From assembly GCA_045629005.1 (NCBI GenBank), contig JAZQQJ010000082.1:1-64000 (forward strand): DNA of 64,000 nt. The letters are read 5' to 3'. Shown here one piece after another: positions 16,112 to 24,376 of this stretch. Position 1 is the first letter of the stretch. Each line of letters begins with the position of its first letter. The translations under genes were made by a program, and so were the position numbers. This DNA is from RGIG3528 sp045629005 (lineage in GTDB: Bacteria; Bacillota; Clostridia; Lachnospirales; Lachnospiraceae). A model generated the notes under the pieces. The model ran no database searches. It was given only the letters and a program-made list of their open reading frames with translations, and was not told the origin of the DNA.

Positions 16112-17962
16112 ATGAAACTTAGAAAAACATTAAACAAACTGAATATAGTACTGATTTTATTAGCACTTTCGGGAATGATTTTTTCCGTTGGCTGTAATGG
16201 CGAAAGCATCTTCCCTGAGATACAAAATCCGCCGCTTACAGGGGTGGTAACACCCGGTTCGCAAAATGTAACAGACACTCCGTCTCCCGAACCTACAGCA
16301 GTCAAGTCTGCTCCGTATGGCATTCTTGTGCAAATTATGCATGAAGCGGGCGAGCCTCTTTCGGGAGAAGAATTCCGCTCAGGCTATGAAGGTAATATAA
16401 CAGTCGTAAGCGGCCTTTCCGAAGAAGAACTTCGCTCAATTGGCAAATACAAGGGCGTTATTGACTGTGACGGACGAGAGGTTGGCGTAAGCATAAAGGT
16501 TACAGACACAACTCCGCCTACACTTTTCGGTGTTGCAGACATAGAAATCAATCAGGGTGATACCGTAGCATATAAAAAGGGTGTCGAATACAGTGATAAT
16601 TCCGATTCGGAGTTAAAGTTTGTAATCAACAAAGACAGCGTGGATACAAATACTCCCGGCGAATATCCTGTTACATATAGTGTCACTGATGGTATGGGAA
16701 ATGTTACGGAGAAAACCATTACGGTACGTGTGAGAGGGCTTGATGCACAGCTTGAACAGCTTGTGCTTGAAAGAGCCGACGAGGTTATTGCATCGGTTAC
16801 AAACGATTCTATGACAAACAGAGAAAAGGCATATGCCATTTTCTGCTGGTGCCATGAGAATCTTACCTATAAGGGTGATGAAGTAGAACTTACATATCAT
16901 GAAGCAGCATATTCCGCACTTTATAAGAACAGCGGAGACTGTTATGTTTCGTATGTACTCCTCGACATCCTTTATAACAGAATGGGTTTTGAAACAAGGA
17001 TGCTGACGCGTGTCGGCGGTACGAGCGATCACTACTGGAACTATGTAAACTATGGTGAAGGCTGGTATCATTGCGACTGTATCAGAAGACACACAGGCAA
17101 CAAGGCTTACGATGATTACTGGTGCTTTATGCAGACCGACGCACAGGTACAGGGCTACAATGACCTTCGCGGCGATACAATGCCGAACTGCTACACATAT
17201 GACAAAACGAAGGTTCCCGAATGTGCAACCTATGCATTTTATGACGGAAATACACATGAATACATTAAGGACACTGAGCCACCCGTAATTAAGGGTGCTG
17301 TGGATATTTACATTTGTCCCGGTGAAAGTGTTGCATATAAGAAAAATATCGTTGTTACAGACAATTCAGGTGAACAGATTACAGTACATGTTAAAAACAG
17401 CGGTGTGGATTTGAAGAAAATCGGTGTATATCCCGTCACATACTACGCGGAGGACTCAGCAGGCAATTATTCCGAGGTTACCGTTAATTTGTACGTCACA
17501 GAGATATCCCCGGAAATGGTTGACGAGATTGCAGAAAACCTTCTTTCCACAATTATTACCGACGATATGACTCTTCGCGACAAGGCATGGGCAATATATA
17601 AGTGGATTGCAAACCATATGGTATATGTTGATGCGGAGAGCGGAACCGATACGGTGAAGGCAGCTTATGACGGTCTCACCAAGTACAAGGGCGATTGCTA
17701 TGTTTTTGCACATACAGCAGAGCTTTTGCTTACTAAGGCCGGAGTTCCGAATATATTGATTACAAAATATCCGATTACCGATGAAGAGCATTTTTGGAGC
17801 ATCATAAACGTCGGAGACGGATGGTATCACTTTGATTCCACACCTTGGTGGGATGGCCCGACAATATTCATGTGGACTGATTCGGAGCTGGAGAAATACT
17901 CCAAGCGAAACGATATGAGCCACGCCTACGATAAATCAAAGTATCCTCAGGTGGTACAATAA
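16112..17962 (+). CDS. Lipoprotein with two transglutaminase-like domains
   Basis: A 616-residue exported protein: signal peptide ending SVGC (Cys28), a Pro/Thr linker, an Ig-like beta-sandwich (about residues 130-205, TPPTLFG...GNVTEKTITV), a transglutaminase-like domain with candidate triad C277/H307/D322 (SGDCY, DHYWN, YHCDC), a second Ig-like domain, and a second transglutaminase-like domain with C529/H560/D575 (KGDCY, EHFWS, YHFDS). Such domains can act as peptidases or cross-linking acyltransferases on cell-surface peptides; which applies is not visible. First gene of the island; the racemase ATG directly follows its stop. Related in plan to the lipoprotein at 22.6 kb. Confidence 0.85.
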   Translation: MKLRKTLNKLNIVLILLALSGMIFSVGCNGESIFPEIQNPPLTGVVTPGSQNVTDTPSPEPTAVKSAPYGILVQIMHEAGEPLSGEEFRSGYEGNITVVSGLSEEELRSIGKYKGVIDCDGREVGVSIKVTDTTPPTLFGVADIEINQGDTVAYKKGVEYSDNSDSELKFVINKDSVDTNTPGEYPVTYSVTDGMGNVTEKTITVRVRGLDAQLEQLVLERADEVIASVTNDSMTNREKAYAIFCWCHENLTYKGDEVELTYHEAAYSALYKNSGDCYVSYVLLDILYNRMGFETRMLTRVGGTSDHYWNYVNYGEGWYHCDCIRRHTGNKAYDDYWCFMQTDAQVQGYNDLRGDTMPNCYTYDKTKVPECATYAFYDGNTHEYIKDTEPPVIKGAVDIYICPGESVAYKKNIVVTDNSGEQITVHVKNSGVDLKKIGVYPVTYYAEDSAGNYSEVTVNLYVTEISPEMVDEIAENLLSTIITDDMTLRDKAWAIYKWIANHMVYVDAESGTDTVKAAYDGLTKYKGDCYVFAHTAELLLTKAGVPNILITKYPITDEEHFWSIINVGDGWYHFDSTPWWDGPTIFMWTDSELEKYSKRNDMSHAYDKSKYPQVVQ

Positions 17963-18715
17963 ATGTCAGATTTTGAAAAAGAAAAAAAGATATTGGGAGT
18001 TATAGGAGGACTTGGCCCCCTTGCATCAGCATATTTTATGCGGCTTGTAACCGAAATGACTGATGCAAAGATTGACCAGGATCACATTGAAATACTGATG
18101 CATTCAATGCCGCAGATTCCGGACCGGACAGGCTTTATCCTTGGCGAAAGCCAGGCATCACCGCTACCGCAAATGCTTGAAGCAGGACGCGGGCTTGTAA
18201 AAGGCGGTGCAGAGGTTATTGCCATTCCTTGTATTACAGCACATTTCTTCCAGAAAACGTTGGAAAATGAACTCGGTGTTACTGTCTTAAATGCCATCGA
18301 AGAATCATGCAAAACCGTGAAAGCAGCCGGAATAAAGAAGGTTGGCATTATGGCAACGGACGGCACCATAAGGAGCTGCCTTTTTCAGAAGGTTTTTGAA
18401 AAGCAGGAAGTTCGGTGCGTTGTGCCCGGCACCGAAGGCCAGCAAAACGTTATGCACATCATTTATAATAACGTTAAAGCCGGCATTCCCATAGAAAAGA
18501 ATCTGTTTCTCGGAGTAACAAGAGAGCTGTTTGACAAGGGCGCTGAATGTGTTTTGCTTGGCTGCACCGAGCTGTCCATTATGAAGCGCGACAATCCGGA
18601 GTTGTTTACATCAGAAAACACAGGCTTCAGATTTTTGGATGTGCTTGAGGTGCTTGCGGGCAAGAGCGTACAAATGTGCGGCAGACTAAATGCTAAATAC
18701 GAGAAACTGATTTGA
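17963..18715 (+). CDS. Aspartate/glutamate racemase family protein
   Basis: A 250-residue cytoplasmic PLP-independent racemase family member. It shows the N-terminal GVIGGLGPLASAYF loop and both catalytic cysteine contexts: PCITAH (usually PCNTAH) in the first half and LLGCTEL in the second. Two cysteines imply a functional two-base racemase, most likely acting on aspartate or glutamate, though the Asn to Ile change beside the first Cys may alter substrate handling. It starts immediately after the transglutaminase lipoprotein and 27 bp before an amino-acid adenylating enzyme, so it may supply a D-amino acid to that enzyme. MurI, needed for peptidoglycan D-Glu, is a different subfamily. Confidence 0.88.
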   Translation: MSDFEKEKKILGVIGGLGPLASAYFMRLVTEMTDAKIDQDHIEILMHSMPQIPDRTGFILGESQASPLPQMLEAGRGLVKGGAEVIAIPCITAHFFQKTLENELGVTVLNAIEESCKTVKAAGIKKVGIMATDGTIRSCLFQKVFEKQEVRCVVPGTEGQQNVMHIIYNNVKAGIPIEKNLFLGVTRELFDKGAECVLLGCTELSIMKRDNPELFTSENTGFRFLDVLEVLAGKSVQMCGRLNAKYEKLI

Positions 18716-18742
18716 TTTTTAGTGTAGCCGGTAGGAGTATAT

Positions 18743-20257
18743 ATGCAGAATCATGTATTGGATTATTTGACAAATATAGTGGATAAGGTGCCTGACAAGG
18801 TAGCATTTTCAAACGGCACCGCATCACTTACGTTTTCTGAGCTTTACAAAGAAAGCAGAACGCTCGGAAGTGAGATTTACGCCAGGGGAATTTATAAAAA
18901 GCCTGTTGTTGTGTTTATGCAGAAGGCACCCGCAGAGATTTCCGCATTTTTTGGCGTAATATGGAGCGGAAACTATTACGTTCCCATTGATGAGGAAATG
19001 CCGAAAATCCGTATCGACCTCATACTTGAAAACGTTCAGACAGAACTTATTATCTGCGATGAAAAGACAATCGAAATCGCAAAGACATTTGAATATAAAT
19101 GCGAGCTTGCTCTTTATAAGGACCTTGTAAAGGGGGAGATAAACGAAAATGCATTGCAGTACGTTTATAATCACCAGATAGACACAGATCCGATTTATAT
19201 TGTATTTACATCAGGCTCGACAGGAATCCCGAAGGGAGTTGTAGCCTGTCATCGTTCGGTGCTTGATTATATCGAACAGCTTTCCGAGACGCTTGGCTTT
19301 AACAGCGAAACGATATTCGGAAACCAGTCACCTCTTTATTTTGACGCATGTCTTAAGGAAGTGTATCCGACACTTAAATTCGGAGCTACGACATATCTTA
19401 TTCCGCGTGAGTATTTTTCCATTCCGATAAGGCTCGTTGAGTTCATAAACGAGCATAATATCAATACAATATGCTGGGTTGTATCTGCACTTACGATGAT
19501 TTCTGCGTTCGGTACTTTTGCAACAGTTGTGCCGAAGAGTCTTAAAACAATTGCTTTCGGAAGTGAAGTATTTCCGATAAAACAATACAAAATATGGAGA
19601 GATGCACTTCCGGAGGTGAAGATGACAAATCTTTACGGACCTACGGAATGTACAGGTATGAGCTGCTTCTTCCATGTTCCCGAGCACTATGAGCCCGAAG
19701 GCCCCATCCCTATCGGAAGACCTTTTAAAAACACGGAAATTATGCTTCTGGATGAAAAAGGGCAGCTCGTTAAGGACGGCGAACAGGGTGAGATTTGCAT
19801 ACGCGGTACTGCACTTACACTGGGCTATTACAATAACCCGGAAAAAACAGCGGAGTGCTTTGTACAGAACCCTCTGAACAAGGTTTACCCCGAACTTATT
19901 TACAAGACAGGCGATATTGCAAAGCGCGATGCAGACGGTAATCTTATTTTCGTTTCACGTAAAGATTACCAGATTAAACACATGGGTCACCGTATTGAGC
20001 TTGGCGAGATTGAAGCAAATGTTTCACGAGTTGACGGCGTGAAGATGAATGCCTGCATTTACGATGATGAAAAGGGCAAGATTGTTCTTTTCTACGTAGG
20101 AGATATTGAGGCAGCGGCACTTACCGGAACACTTAAGGGAAGCCTTCCGAGATATATGCTTCCAAACAAGATCATTAAGCTTGAAGCGCTTCCGCTTACA
20201 CCCAACGGAAAGCTTGACAGAAAGACATTAAAGGCAAATTACAAGGACGGCAAATAG
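18743..20257 (+). CDS. DltA-like amino-acid adenylating enzyme (carrier-protein ligase)
   Basis: A 504-residue stand-alone adenylation domain that should activate an amino acid with ATP and load it on a carrier protein. Core motifs are all present: TSGSTGIPKG (about 155), NLYGPTE (about 295), YKTGDIAKRD, GHRIELGEIE and the C-terminal NGKLDRK lysine. Asp201 in YFDACLK matches the Asp that binds the alpha-amino group in DltA, so an amino acid is the substrate. Gly273 in AFGSEVF lies where Bacillus cereus DltA, as I recall it, has Cys269, important for D-Ala preference. It is distant from canonical DltA, and its partner carrier and acyltransferase genes lie about 4 kb downstream instead of adjacent. 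Substrate uncertain. Confidence 0.85.
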   Translation: MQNHVLDYLTNIVDKVPDKVAFSNGTASLTFSELYKESRTLGSEIYARGIYKKPVVVFMQKAPAEISAFFGVIWSGNYYVPIDEEMPKIRIDLILENVQTELIICDEKTIEIAKTFEYKCELALYKDLVKGEINENALQYVYNHQIDTDPIYIVFTSGSTGIPKGVVACHRSVLDYIEQLSETLGFNSETIFGNQSPLYFDACLKEVYPTLKFGATTYLIPREYFSIPIRLVEFINEHNINTICWVVSALTMISAFGTFATVVPKSLKTIAFGSEVFPIKQYKIWRDALPEVKMTNLYGPTECTGMSCFFHVPEHYEPEGPIPIGRPFKNTEIMLLDEKGQLVKDGEQGEICIRGTALTLGYYNNPEKTAECFVQNPLNKVYPELIYKTGDIAKRDADGNLIFVSRKDYQIKHMGHRIELGEIEANVSRVDGVKMNACIYDDEKGKIVLFYVGDIEAAALTGTLKGSLPRYMLPNKIIKLEALPLTPNGKLDRKTLKANYKDGK

Positions 20258-20272
20258 CCGCATGAGGAATAC

Positions 20273-21316
20273 ATGAAAAATGCGCTTAAATGGATTGTGG
20301 CGTTTATAGCCGCAGTTCTTGTGCTCTTCTGCCTGCAGAGGCTGCTTATGCCAAAGTATGCCAAAGGCATTGTGGAAGGCGCATTTATAGCAGAATATTA
20401 TGAGGACGAAAAGGACCATGATGTCATTTTCCTTGGAGACTGCGAAGTCTACGAGAACATCACCCCGGTGAAGCTCTGGCAGGATTACGGCATTAACAGC
20501 TATATCCGCGGAAGTTCGCAGCAGACGGTTTGGCAGTCGTATTATCTTCTTGAGGATACGCTTCGTTATGAAACACCTGAAGTGGTTGTATTCAATGTTC
20601 TCGCCATGGAGTTCAATGAGCCGAAAGACGGTGGTGTAAACATGGAAGCTTACAACCGCATGACGCTTGAAGGTATGAAATGGAGCAAGGCGAAGGTTAA
20701 TGATATCAAAGCTTCAATGGTTGAAGGCGAGAGTTTCATTGATTATGTCTTCCCGATTCTTCGCTATCATTCAAGAATAACCGAGCTCACAAAAGACGAC
20801 GTCACATATATGTTCAAAACCGAAAAGGTTTCACATAACGGATACTATCTGCGTGTGGATTCAAAGCCCGCAGAGAACGTTCCGAAGGGCAGAATTCTTG
20901 CAGACTACAGCTTCGGGGACAATGCATATGCTTACCTCGATAAAATGACTGCACTCTGTAAGGAAAAAGGCATAAGGTTTATTCTTATGAAGGCTCCCAG
21001 CCTCTATCCGTACTGGTATCCCGAATGGGACGAGCAGATGAAGAAATATGCAATAAAGAACGGCCTTGAATATATTAATTTTCTTGACCTTCAAGATGAA
21101 ACCGGCATCGACTATTCTACGGATACTTATGATGCAGGAATGCACCTGAACCTTTGGGGAGCGGAAAAGCTCACGAAATGGCTTGGTGATTATTTTACCG
21201 AATCAGGCCTTTCCGACAGGAGGAGCGAAACAAAGCTGTCCGAAGCCTGGGCAGAAAAAATAACGTTCTATGAGAACGCAATTGCCTCTGAAAAAGAGAA
21301 ATATGATATCAAGTAA
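20273..21316 (+). CDS. Membrane-anchored SGNH-like protein with Cys in the nucleophile position
   Basis: A 347-residue protein with an N-terminal membrane anchor (about residues 5-22) and an extracytoplasmic SGNH/GDSL-hydrolase-like domain. The nucleophile motif reads FLGDCEVYENI, with Cys57 where relatives have Ser, and the catalytic Asp/His block DAGMHLNLWG (D287, H291) is intact. Its position 15 bp after the adenylating enzyme and its topology match DltD, the extracellular partner of DltB, though sequence resemblance is weak. A Cys nucleophile could form a thioester intermediate; this is inference. Not a pseudogene: full length with a good ribosome site. Confidence 0.7.
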   Translation: MKNALKWIVAFIAAVLVLFCLQRLLMPKYAKGIVEGAFIAEYYEDEKDHDVIFLGDCEVYENITPVKLWQDYGINSYIRGSSQQTVWQSYYLLEDTLRYETPEVVVFNVLAMEFNEPKDGGVNMEAYNRMTLEGMKWSKAKVNDIKASMVEGESFIDYVFPILRYHSRITELTKDDVTYMFKTEKVSHNGYYLRVDSKPAENVPKGRILADYSFGDNAYAYLDKMTALCKEKGIRFILMKAPSLYPYWYPEWDEQMKKYAIKNGLEYINFLDLQDETGIDYSTDTYDAGMHLNLWGAEKLTKWLGDYFTESGLSDRRSETKLSEAWAEKITFYENAIASEKEKYDIK

Positions 21317-21331
21317 AACAGGAGAAATGCT

Positions 21332-21961
21332 ATGAAGAACCTTAAAAGAACAGCAGGAATCGTTATGTGTCTTGCAATGACTATTGCAATGGCTGCATGC
21401 GGCAAGAACCCCGATGGTCCCACAAGTGTAATTGTCGGAAAGGTTGATTCCGGGAATACAAACGTTAATGTACAGGTTGACACAGGCGACGTTAAAACAG
21501 GTGATGTTAAGACCGGAGAAACAGATACAAATGTTACTGTTAACGTTGGAAACATCGTAAACGCAGGATATACCTTCGTATATAACAACGTTAATGTTTA
21601 TATCGACTGTGACGCTTCAGAAGTAGTAGAAAAACTCGGCAAATATGACTATTACGAAGCACCCAGCTGTGCATTTGACGGCCTTGACAAGGTTTACACA
21701 TACTCAAGCTTCGAAATCGATACATATCCCGAAGGCGATAAGGACTATATCTCTGCTATTATTTTTAAGGACGATATGGTTGAAACACAGGAAGGCATCT
21801 GCATCGGCGAAACAAAGGATAATGTAGAAGGAAGATACGGCAGCCCCACATCAATGGATGACAGATATTACGAATATGAAAAAGGCGATATGAGACTCAG
21901 ATTTATATTCGATGCAGACGGCTATGTTATTTCCATTGAATATTTAAGCAACAGAATCTGA
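21332..21961 (+). CDS. Small lipoprotein of unknown function
   Basis: A 209-residue exported lipoprotein: signal peptide with lipobox MAAC (Cys23), a Val/Thr/Asp/Gly-rich repetitive linker (VDTGDVKTGDVKTGETDT), then a folded domain from about residue 75 containing two cysteines and many Tyr/Asp. I do not recognise the family; the C-terminal domain resembles small secreted proteins often encoded beside Lachnospiraceae surface enzymes. It follows the SGNH-like gene by 15 bp, so it belongs to the same transcription unit, and is the last gene before the palindrome cluster. Confidence 0.75.
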   Translation: MKNLKRTAGIVMCLAMTIAMAACGKNPDGPTSVIVGKVDSGNTNVNVQVDTGDVKTGDVKTGETDTNVTVNVGNIVNAGYTFVYNNVNVYIDCDASEVVEKLGKYDYYEAPSCAFDGLDKVYTYSSFEIDTYPEGDKDYISAIIFKDDMVETQEGICIGETKDNVEGRYGSPTSMDDRYYEYEKGDMRLRFIFDADGYVISIEYLSNRI

Positions 21962-22051
21962 TCGGCAACACCAACATTTACGCTTAATCCGACACAAGGA
22001 TAAGCACAAAATGAGGTCATTGTTAGTTTAGATTTTCTATAAGAACTTTAT

Positions 22052-22079
22052 TTGTAATTGCGGCATAATGTGATATAAT
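22052..22079 (+). promoter_or_regulatory. Promoter of the small RNA
   Basis: TTGTAA at 22052-22057, 16-bp spacer, perfect TATAAT at 22074-22079. The predicted transcript start at about 22085 is just ahead of the first paired segment of the RNA. Confidence 0.65.
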
Positions 22080-22084
22080 ACAGG

Positions 22085-22290
22085 TAATCCTAGAGTGTTC
22101 GACACTCCTTGCTATTTTGAACCTACAAATCTTTAAACGGGATTCCTATATTGCAGGACAGATGTCAGGCCGCAAGATGATCGCTCAAGTTTACTTGACC
22201 GCAGCGGAAGACAGAAAACCCCGCTGCGGTTACCCACCTAGCACATGCTAGGAGTCAAAATGCAGGAAACGGCACATCCGGGAATTTTTT
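22085..22290 (+). ncRNA. ssrS: Probable 6S RNA
   Basis: A promoter-driven transcript of about 200 bases ending near a seven-T run (22285-22291). A closing stem can be drawn: TCCTAG (22088-22093) with CTAGGA (22248-22253), TGCTA (22110-22114) with TAGCA (22239-22243), AACC (22120-22123) with GGTT (22228-22231). These leave asymmetric bulges, and 9-bp arms CCGCAGCGG/CCGCTGCGG form a hairpin on the 3' side. The GTGTTCG, TTTTGAACCTACA, ACGGGATTCC and GTTACCCACCTAGC stretches resemble clostridial 6S RNAs as I remember them. 6S RNA binds the sigma-A polymerase holoenzyme. A covariance-model search was not possible, so the family is tentative. Confidence 0.55.
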
Positions 22291-22447
22291 TGTCCACACA
22301 AACCAAACGCAGCAAGCGAAGCTTGCTGCTATCACCTGTAGGAGCCCAATGAAAGCTTGCTTTCAATCGGGCTCACACAGGTGATAATAGCAACAGGGCC
22401 ACCTGTGGCGTTTGGAATGTGTGAATATGAAAGATCCCGGATGTGCC
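22271..22447. repeat. Nested palindromic element
   Basis: Outer arms GGCACATCCGGGA (22271-22283) and TCCCGGATGTGCC (22435-22447) are perfect; CCAAACGC (22303-22310) pairs with GCGTTTGG (22408-22415). Inside are GCAGCAAGC-GAA-GCTTGCTGC (22309-22329) and a long hairpin with arms TATCACCTGT (22330-22339) and ACAGGTGATA (22377-22386), GAGCCC/GGGCTC and TGAAAGC/GCTTTCA. Its left arm overlaps the 3' end of the putative 6S RNA. Confidence 0.75.
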
Positions 22448-22561
22448 CAAAGGACACCGAGCGACCGTCAGGTCGCGAGGTGCTCCTTTGGGCACATCCG
22501 CGCTCTGAACAATCCCTACGACCGTCAGGTCGCGAGGTGCTCCTTTGGGCACATCCGCGCT
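22439..22561. repeat. REP-like palindrome with a duplicated right half
   Basis: GGATGTGCCCAAAGGA (22439-22454) and TCCTTTGGGCACATCC (22484-22499) are perfect 16-bp arms, with CACC/GGTG and CGACC/GGTCG nested inside. The right half, from CGACCGTCAGG to CACATCCGCGCT, recurs 57 bp downstream at 22519-22561. Structure and dispersal within the window suggest a repetitive extragenic palindrome family. Confidence 0.8.
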
Positions 22562-22598
22562 TTGTCCAATCTCCCCCCACGACCGCTCACTCATCCCT

Positions 22599-24101
22599 AT
22601 GAAAAAGAAACTCATCTACAGCCTAATATTTCTCTTCTTTTTCACCACCCTGACAGCCTGCTCGCAGCTGCCATTCTTTGATACGCCTAAATATCCGGTC
22701 ACAAACGGCGAATACCTTGAACAGGACACTCCCACCCCCGTTCCTACCGAACCCGATACACAAAGTACCAAAGACCCTGCATTCTTTGACCCCGAAATAA
22801 CCCTGATTCCCACAGAAACCCCGATTCCCACCCCGACATTAACACCCGAGCCGGACTACGAACCACCTGTAATATCAGGCGTAAAACCTCTCATTGTTAT
22901 TCAGGGAGAAACAATCGCTTATAAAAAGAACATCACACTCTCGGATAACTCACAAGGCGTCGTACGCCTTGATGTTGACACCTCCGAGGTTGACATGAAT
23001 ACACCCGGGGAATACCGCATTTCCTATGTCGCAACCGATGAAGCAGGCAATCAGTCAATTGTATTTACTACAATTACCGTGCGCGATGCAGTACTGGCTG
23101 AAAAAGAAGATACAGTAAACCGGATTGCGGATGAAATTATTGCCAAAATCATTACAGATGATATGTCTGACTGGACAAAAGTGTACAAGCTTTGGCAATG
23201 GTGCAGAAACAACATAAAATACACCTCCGAAGACGGAGATATGACTAATGAATTCACAGGTGCATATGAAGGATTATATGAACTGAAAGGAGATTGTTAT
23301 TCCTTCTACGCATCCTTTAAGATATTGCTTGACAAGGTTGGAATAGACAATCTAAAATGTGAACGTGAAGGTGGTGACAGTCCTCATTACTGGAACCTTG
23401 TTAATATCGGTGACGGCTGGTATCATTGTGACTGTAGCCCGCGCCGTAAAGAGGACACGTTCTACACCTTTATGCAGACCGATAACCAGGTTAAGGCATA
23501 CAGTTACAGCTATAAGGAACGTCGGGATTATTACAGCTTCGATGAGGATGCATATCCTGCACGAGCCGAAATGGTCGTTTACGACGGATGGAATCATACA
23601 AAGCTTCAGACAAATGTTAAAATGACTGAAGATGCTATTCTTACAGCCATTGAGGAGCTTAAAGGTCTCTATCCTGACGGAATGTACTGGAACAATGGAG
23701 GCATATCCGAAAACCCATGTCATAACAACGGAGGATATGACAAATGCAACTACTATGAAGGCGTTACAAGTCTTCTGAGAGACAAAACCGGGTATGGCTA
23801 TCAGTGCTTTGGTTTTGCGAGCATGCTTTCCGACTACATTTTCGGAAAAAATACCGCTATTTATCCGCACTACAACTACGATGACCTAAGAATCGGAGAC
23901 CACGTCCGCCTGGATGATTACAATCCGTACTGCCACAGCATGATTGTCATTGAAAAAACCGATGAGTATATCATTGTTGCAGAGTGCAATGCCGATTACC
24001 AAACCTGCAGAATAGACTGGGGCAGAAAGATTATGCGCGAGAGACTCGAAGAAGATCCTAACACCATCTACTACTCCAGAAGCTGGGTACTAAAACAATA
24101 A
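22599..24101 (+). CDS. Lipoprotein with transglutaminase-like domain and a second C-terminal Cys/His domain
   Basis: A 500-residue exported lipoprotein. Signal peptide ends in LTAC (Cys21); I chose ATG 22599 because it gives this signal, although no clear ribosome site precedes it. A Pro/Thr linker and Ig-like domain (about 85-165) precede a transglutaminase-like domain with C233/H263/D278 (KGDCY, PHYWN, YHCDC). The C-terminal part (about 345-500) has QCFGFA (C403) and CHSMIVIEK (H446), the pattern of an NlpC/P60- or CHAP-like fold. It resembles the protein at 16.1 kb in its first half and may be a paralogue. Carrier-protein gene follows by 38 bp. Probably acts on surface peptides. Confidence 0.82.
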   Translation: MKKKLIYSLIFLFFFTTLTACSQLPFFDTPKYPVTNGEYLEQDTPTPVPTEPDTQSTKDPAFFDPEITLIPTETPIPTPTLTPEPDYEPPVISGVKPLIVIQGETIAYKKNITLSDNSQGVVRLDVDTSEVDMNTPGEYRISYVATDEAGNQSIVFTTITVRDAVLAEKEDTVNRIADEIIAKIITDDMSDWTKVYKLWQWCRNNIKYTSEDGDMTNEFTGAYEGLYELKGDCYSFYASFKILLDKVGIDNLKCEREGGDSPHYWNLVNIGDGWYHCDCSPRRKEDTFYTFMQTDNQVKAYSYSYKERRDYYSFDEDAYPARAEMVVYDGWNHTKLQTNVKMTEDAILTAIEELKGLYPDGMYWNNGGISENPCHNNGGYDKCNYYEGVTSLLRDKTGYGYQCFGFASMLSDYIFGKNTAIYPHYNYDDLRIGDHVRLDDYNPYCHSMIVIEKTDEYIIVAECNADYQTCRIDWGRKIMRERLEEDPNTIYYSRSWVLKQ

Positions 24102-24139
24102 TTATTTTCACGCTATGACGTGACAGAAAGAGGAACAAT

Positions 24140-24373
24140 ATGGACGAATTACTTGAAATCCTTTCAAATCTTCATGAAGATGTTGATTTTGAAACAGAAG
24201 ACAGACTTATGGAAGATGCTATTATCGATTCTTTTGATATCATCTCACTTATCTCTGATATTCAGGAAAATTTTGATGTAACAATCTCTGCTCAGGATAT
24301 TATTCCCGAGAATTTTAACAGCGCTCAGGCAATTTATGACCTTATTCAGCGCCTTCAGGAAGAGGAAGCTTAA
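24140..24373 (+). CDS. Acyl/aminoacyl carrier protein (DltC-like)
   Basis: A 77-residue acidic helical carrier. The sequence IIDSFDIISLI holds the serine that takes 4'-phosphopantetheine (DSFD, compare DSFGT in DltC). Strong candidate partner of the adenylating enzyme at 18.7 kb, and the only carrier protein in the window. Three bases separate it from the MBOAT gene, so the two are translated together, as dltB and dltC are close in canonical dlt operons. A role in fatty-acid synthesis is unlikely: no fab genes nearby. Confidence 0.85.
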   Translation: MDELLEILSNLHEDVDFETEDRLMEDAIIDSFDIISLISDIQENFDVTISAQDIIPENFNSAQAIYDLIQRLQEEEA

Positions 24374-24376
24374 CTA

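Larger units (their letters stand above)
21962..22598. other. Intergenic block: probable 6S RNA and palindrome cluster
   Basis: About 640 bp without a gene, splitting the dlt-like island. It contains a promoter (22052-22079), a probable structured RNA, a nested palindrome (22271-22447), a second palindrome (22439-22499) and a duplicated half of it (22519-22561). Short frames across the palindromes are repeat artefacts. Confidence 0.7.

Noticed and set aside
22332..22615. Arg/Ser-rich short frames on both strands in the palindrome cluster
   Set aside because: They translate the inverted repeats; such pseudo-proteins are typical of REP elements.
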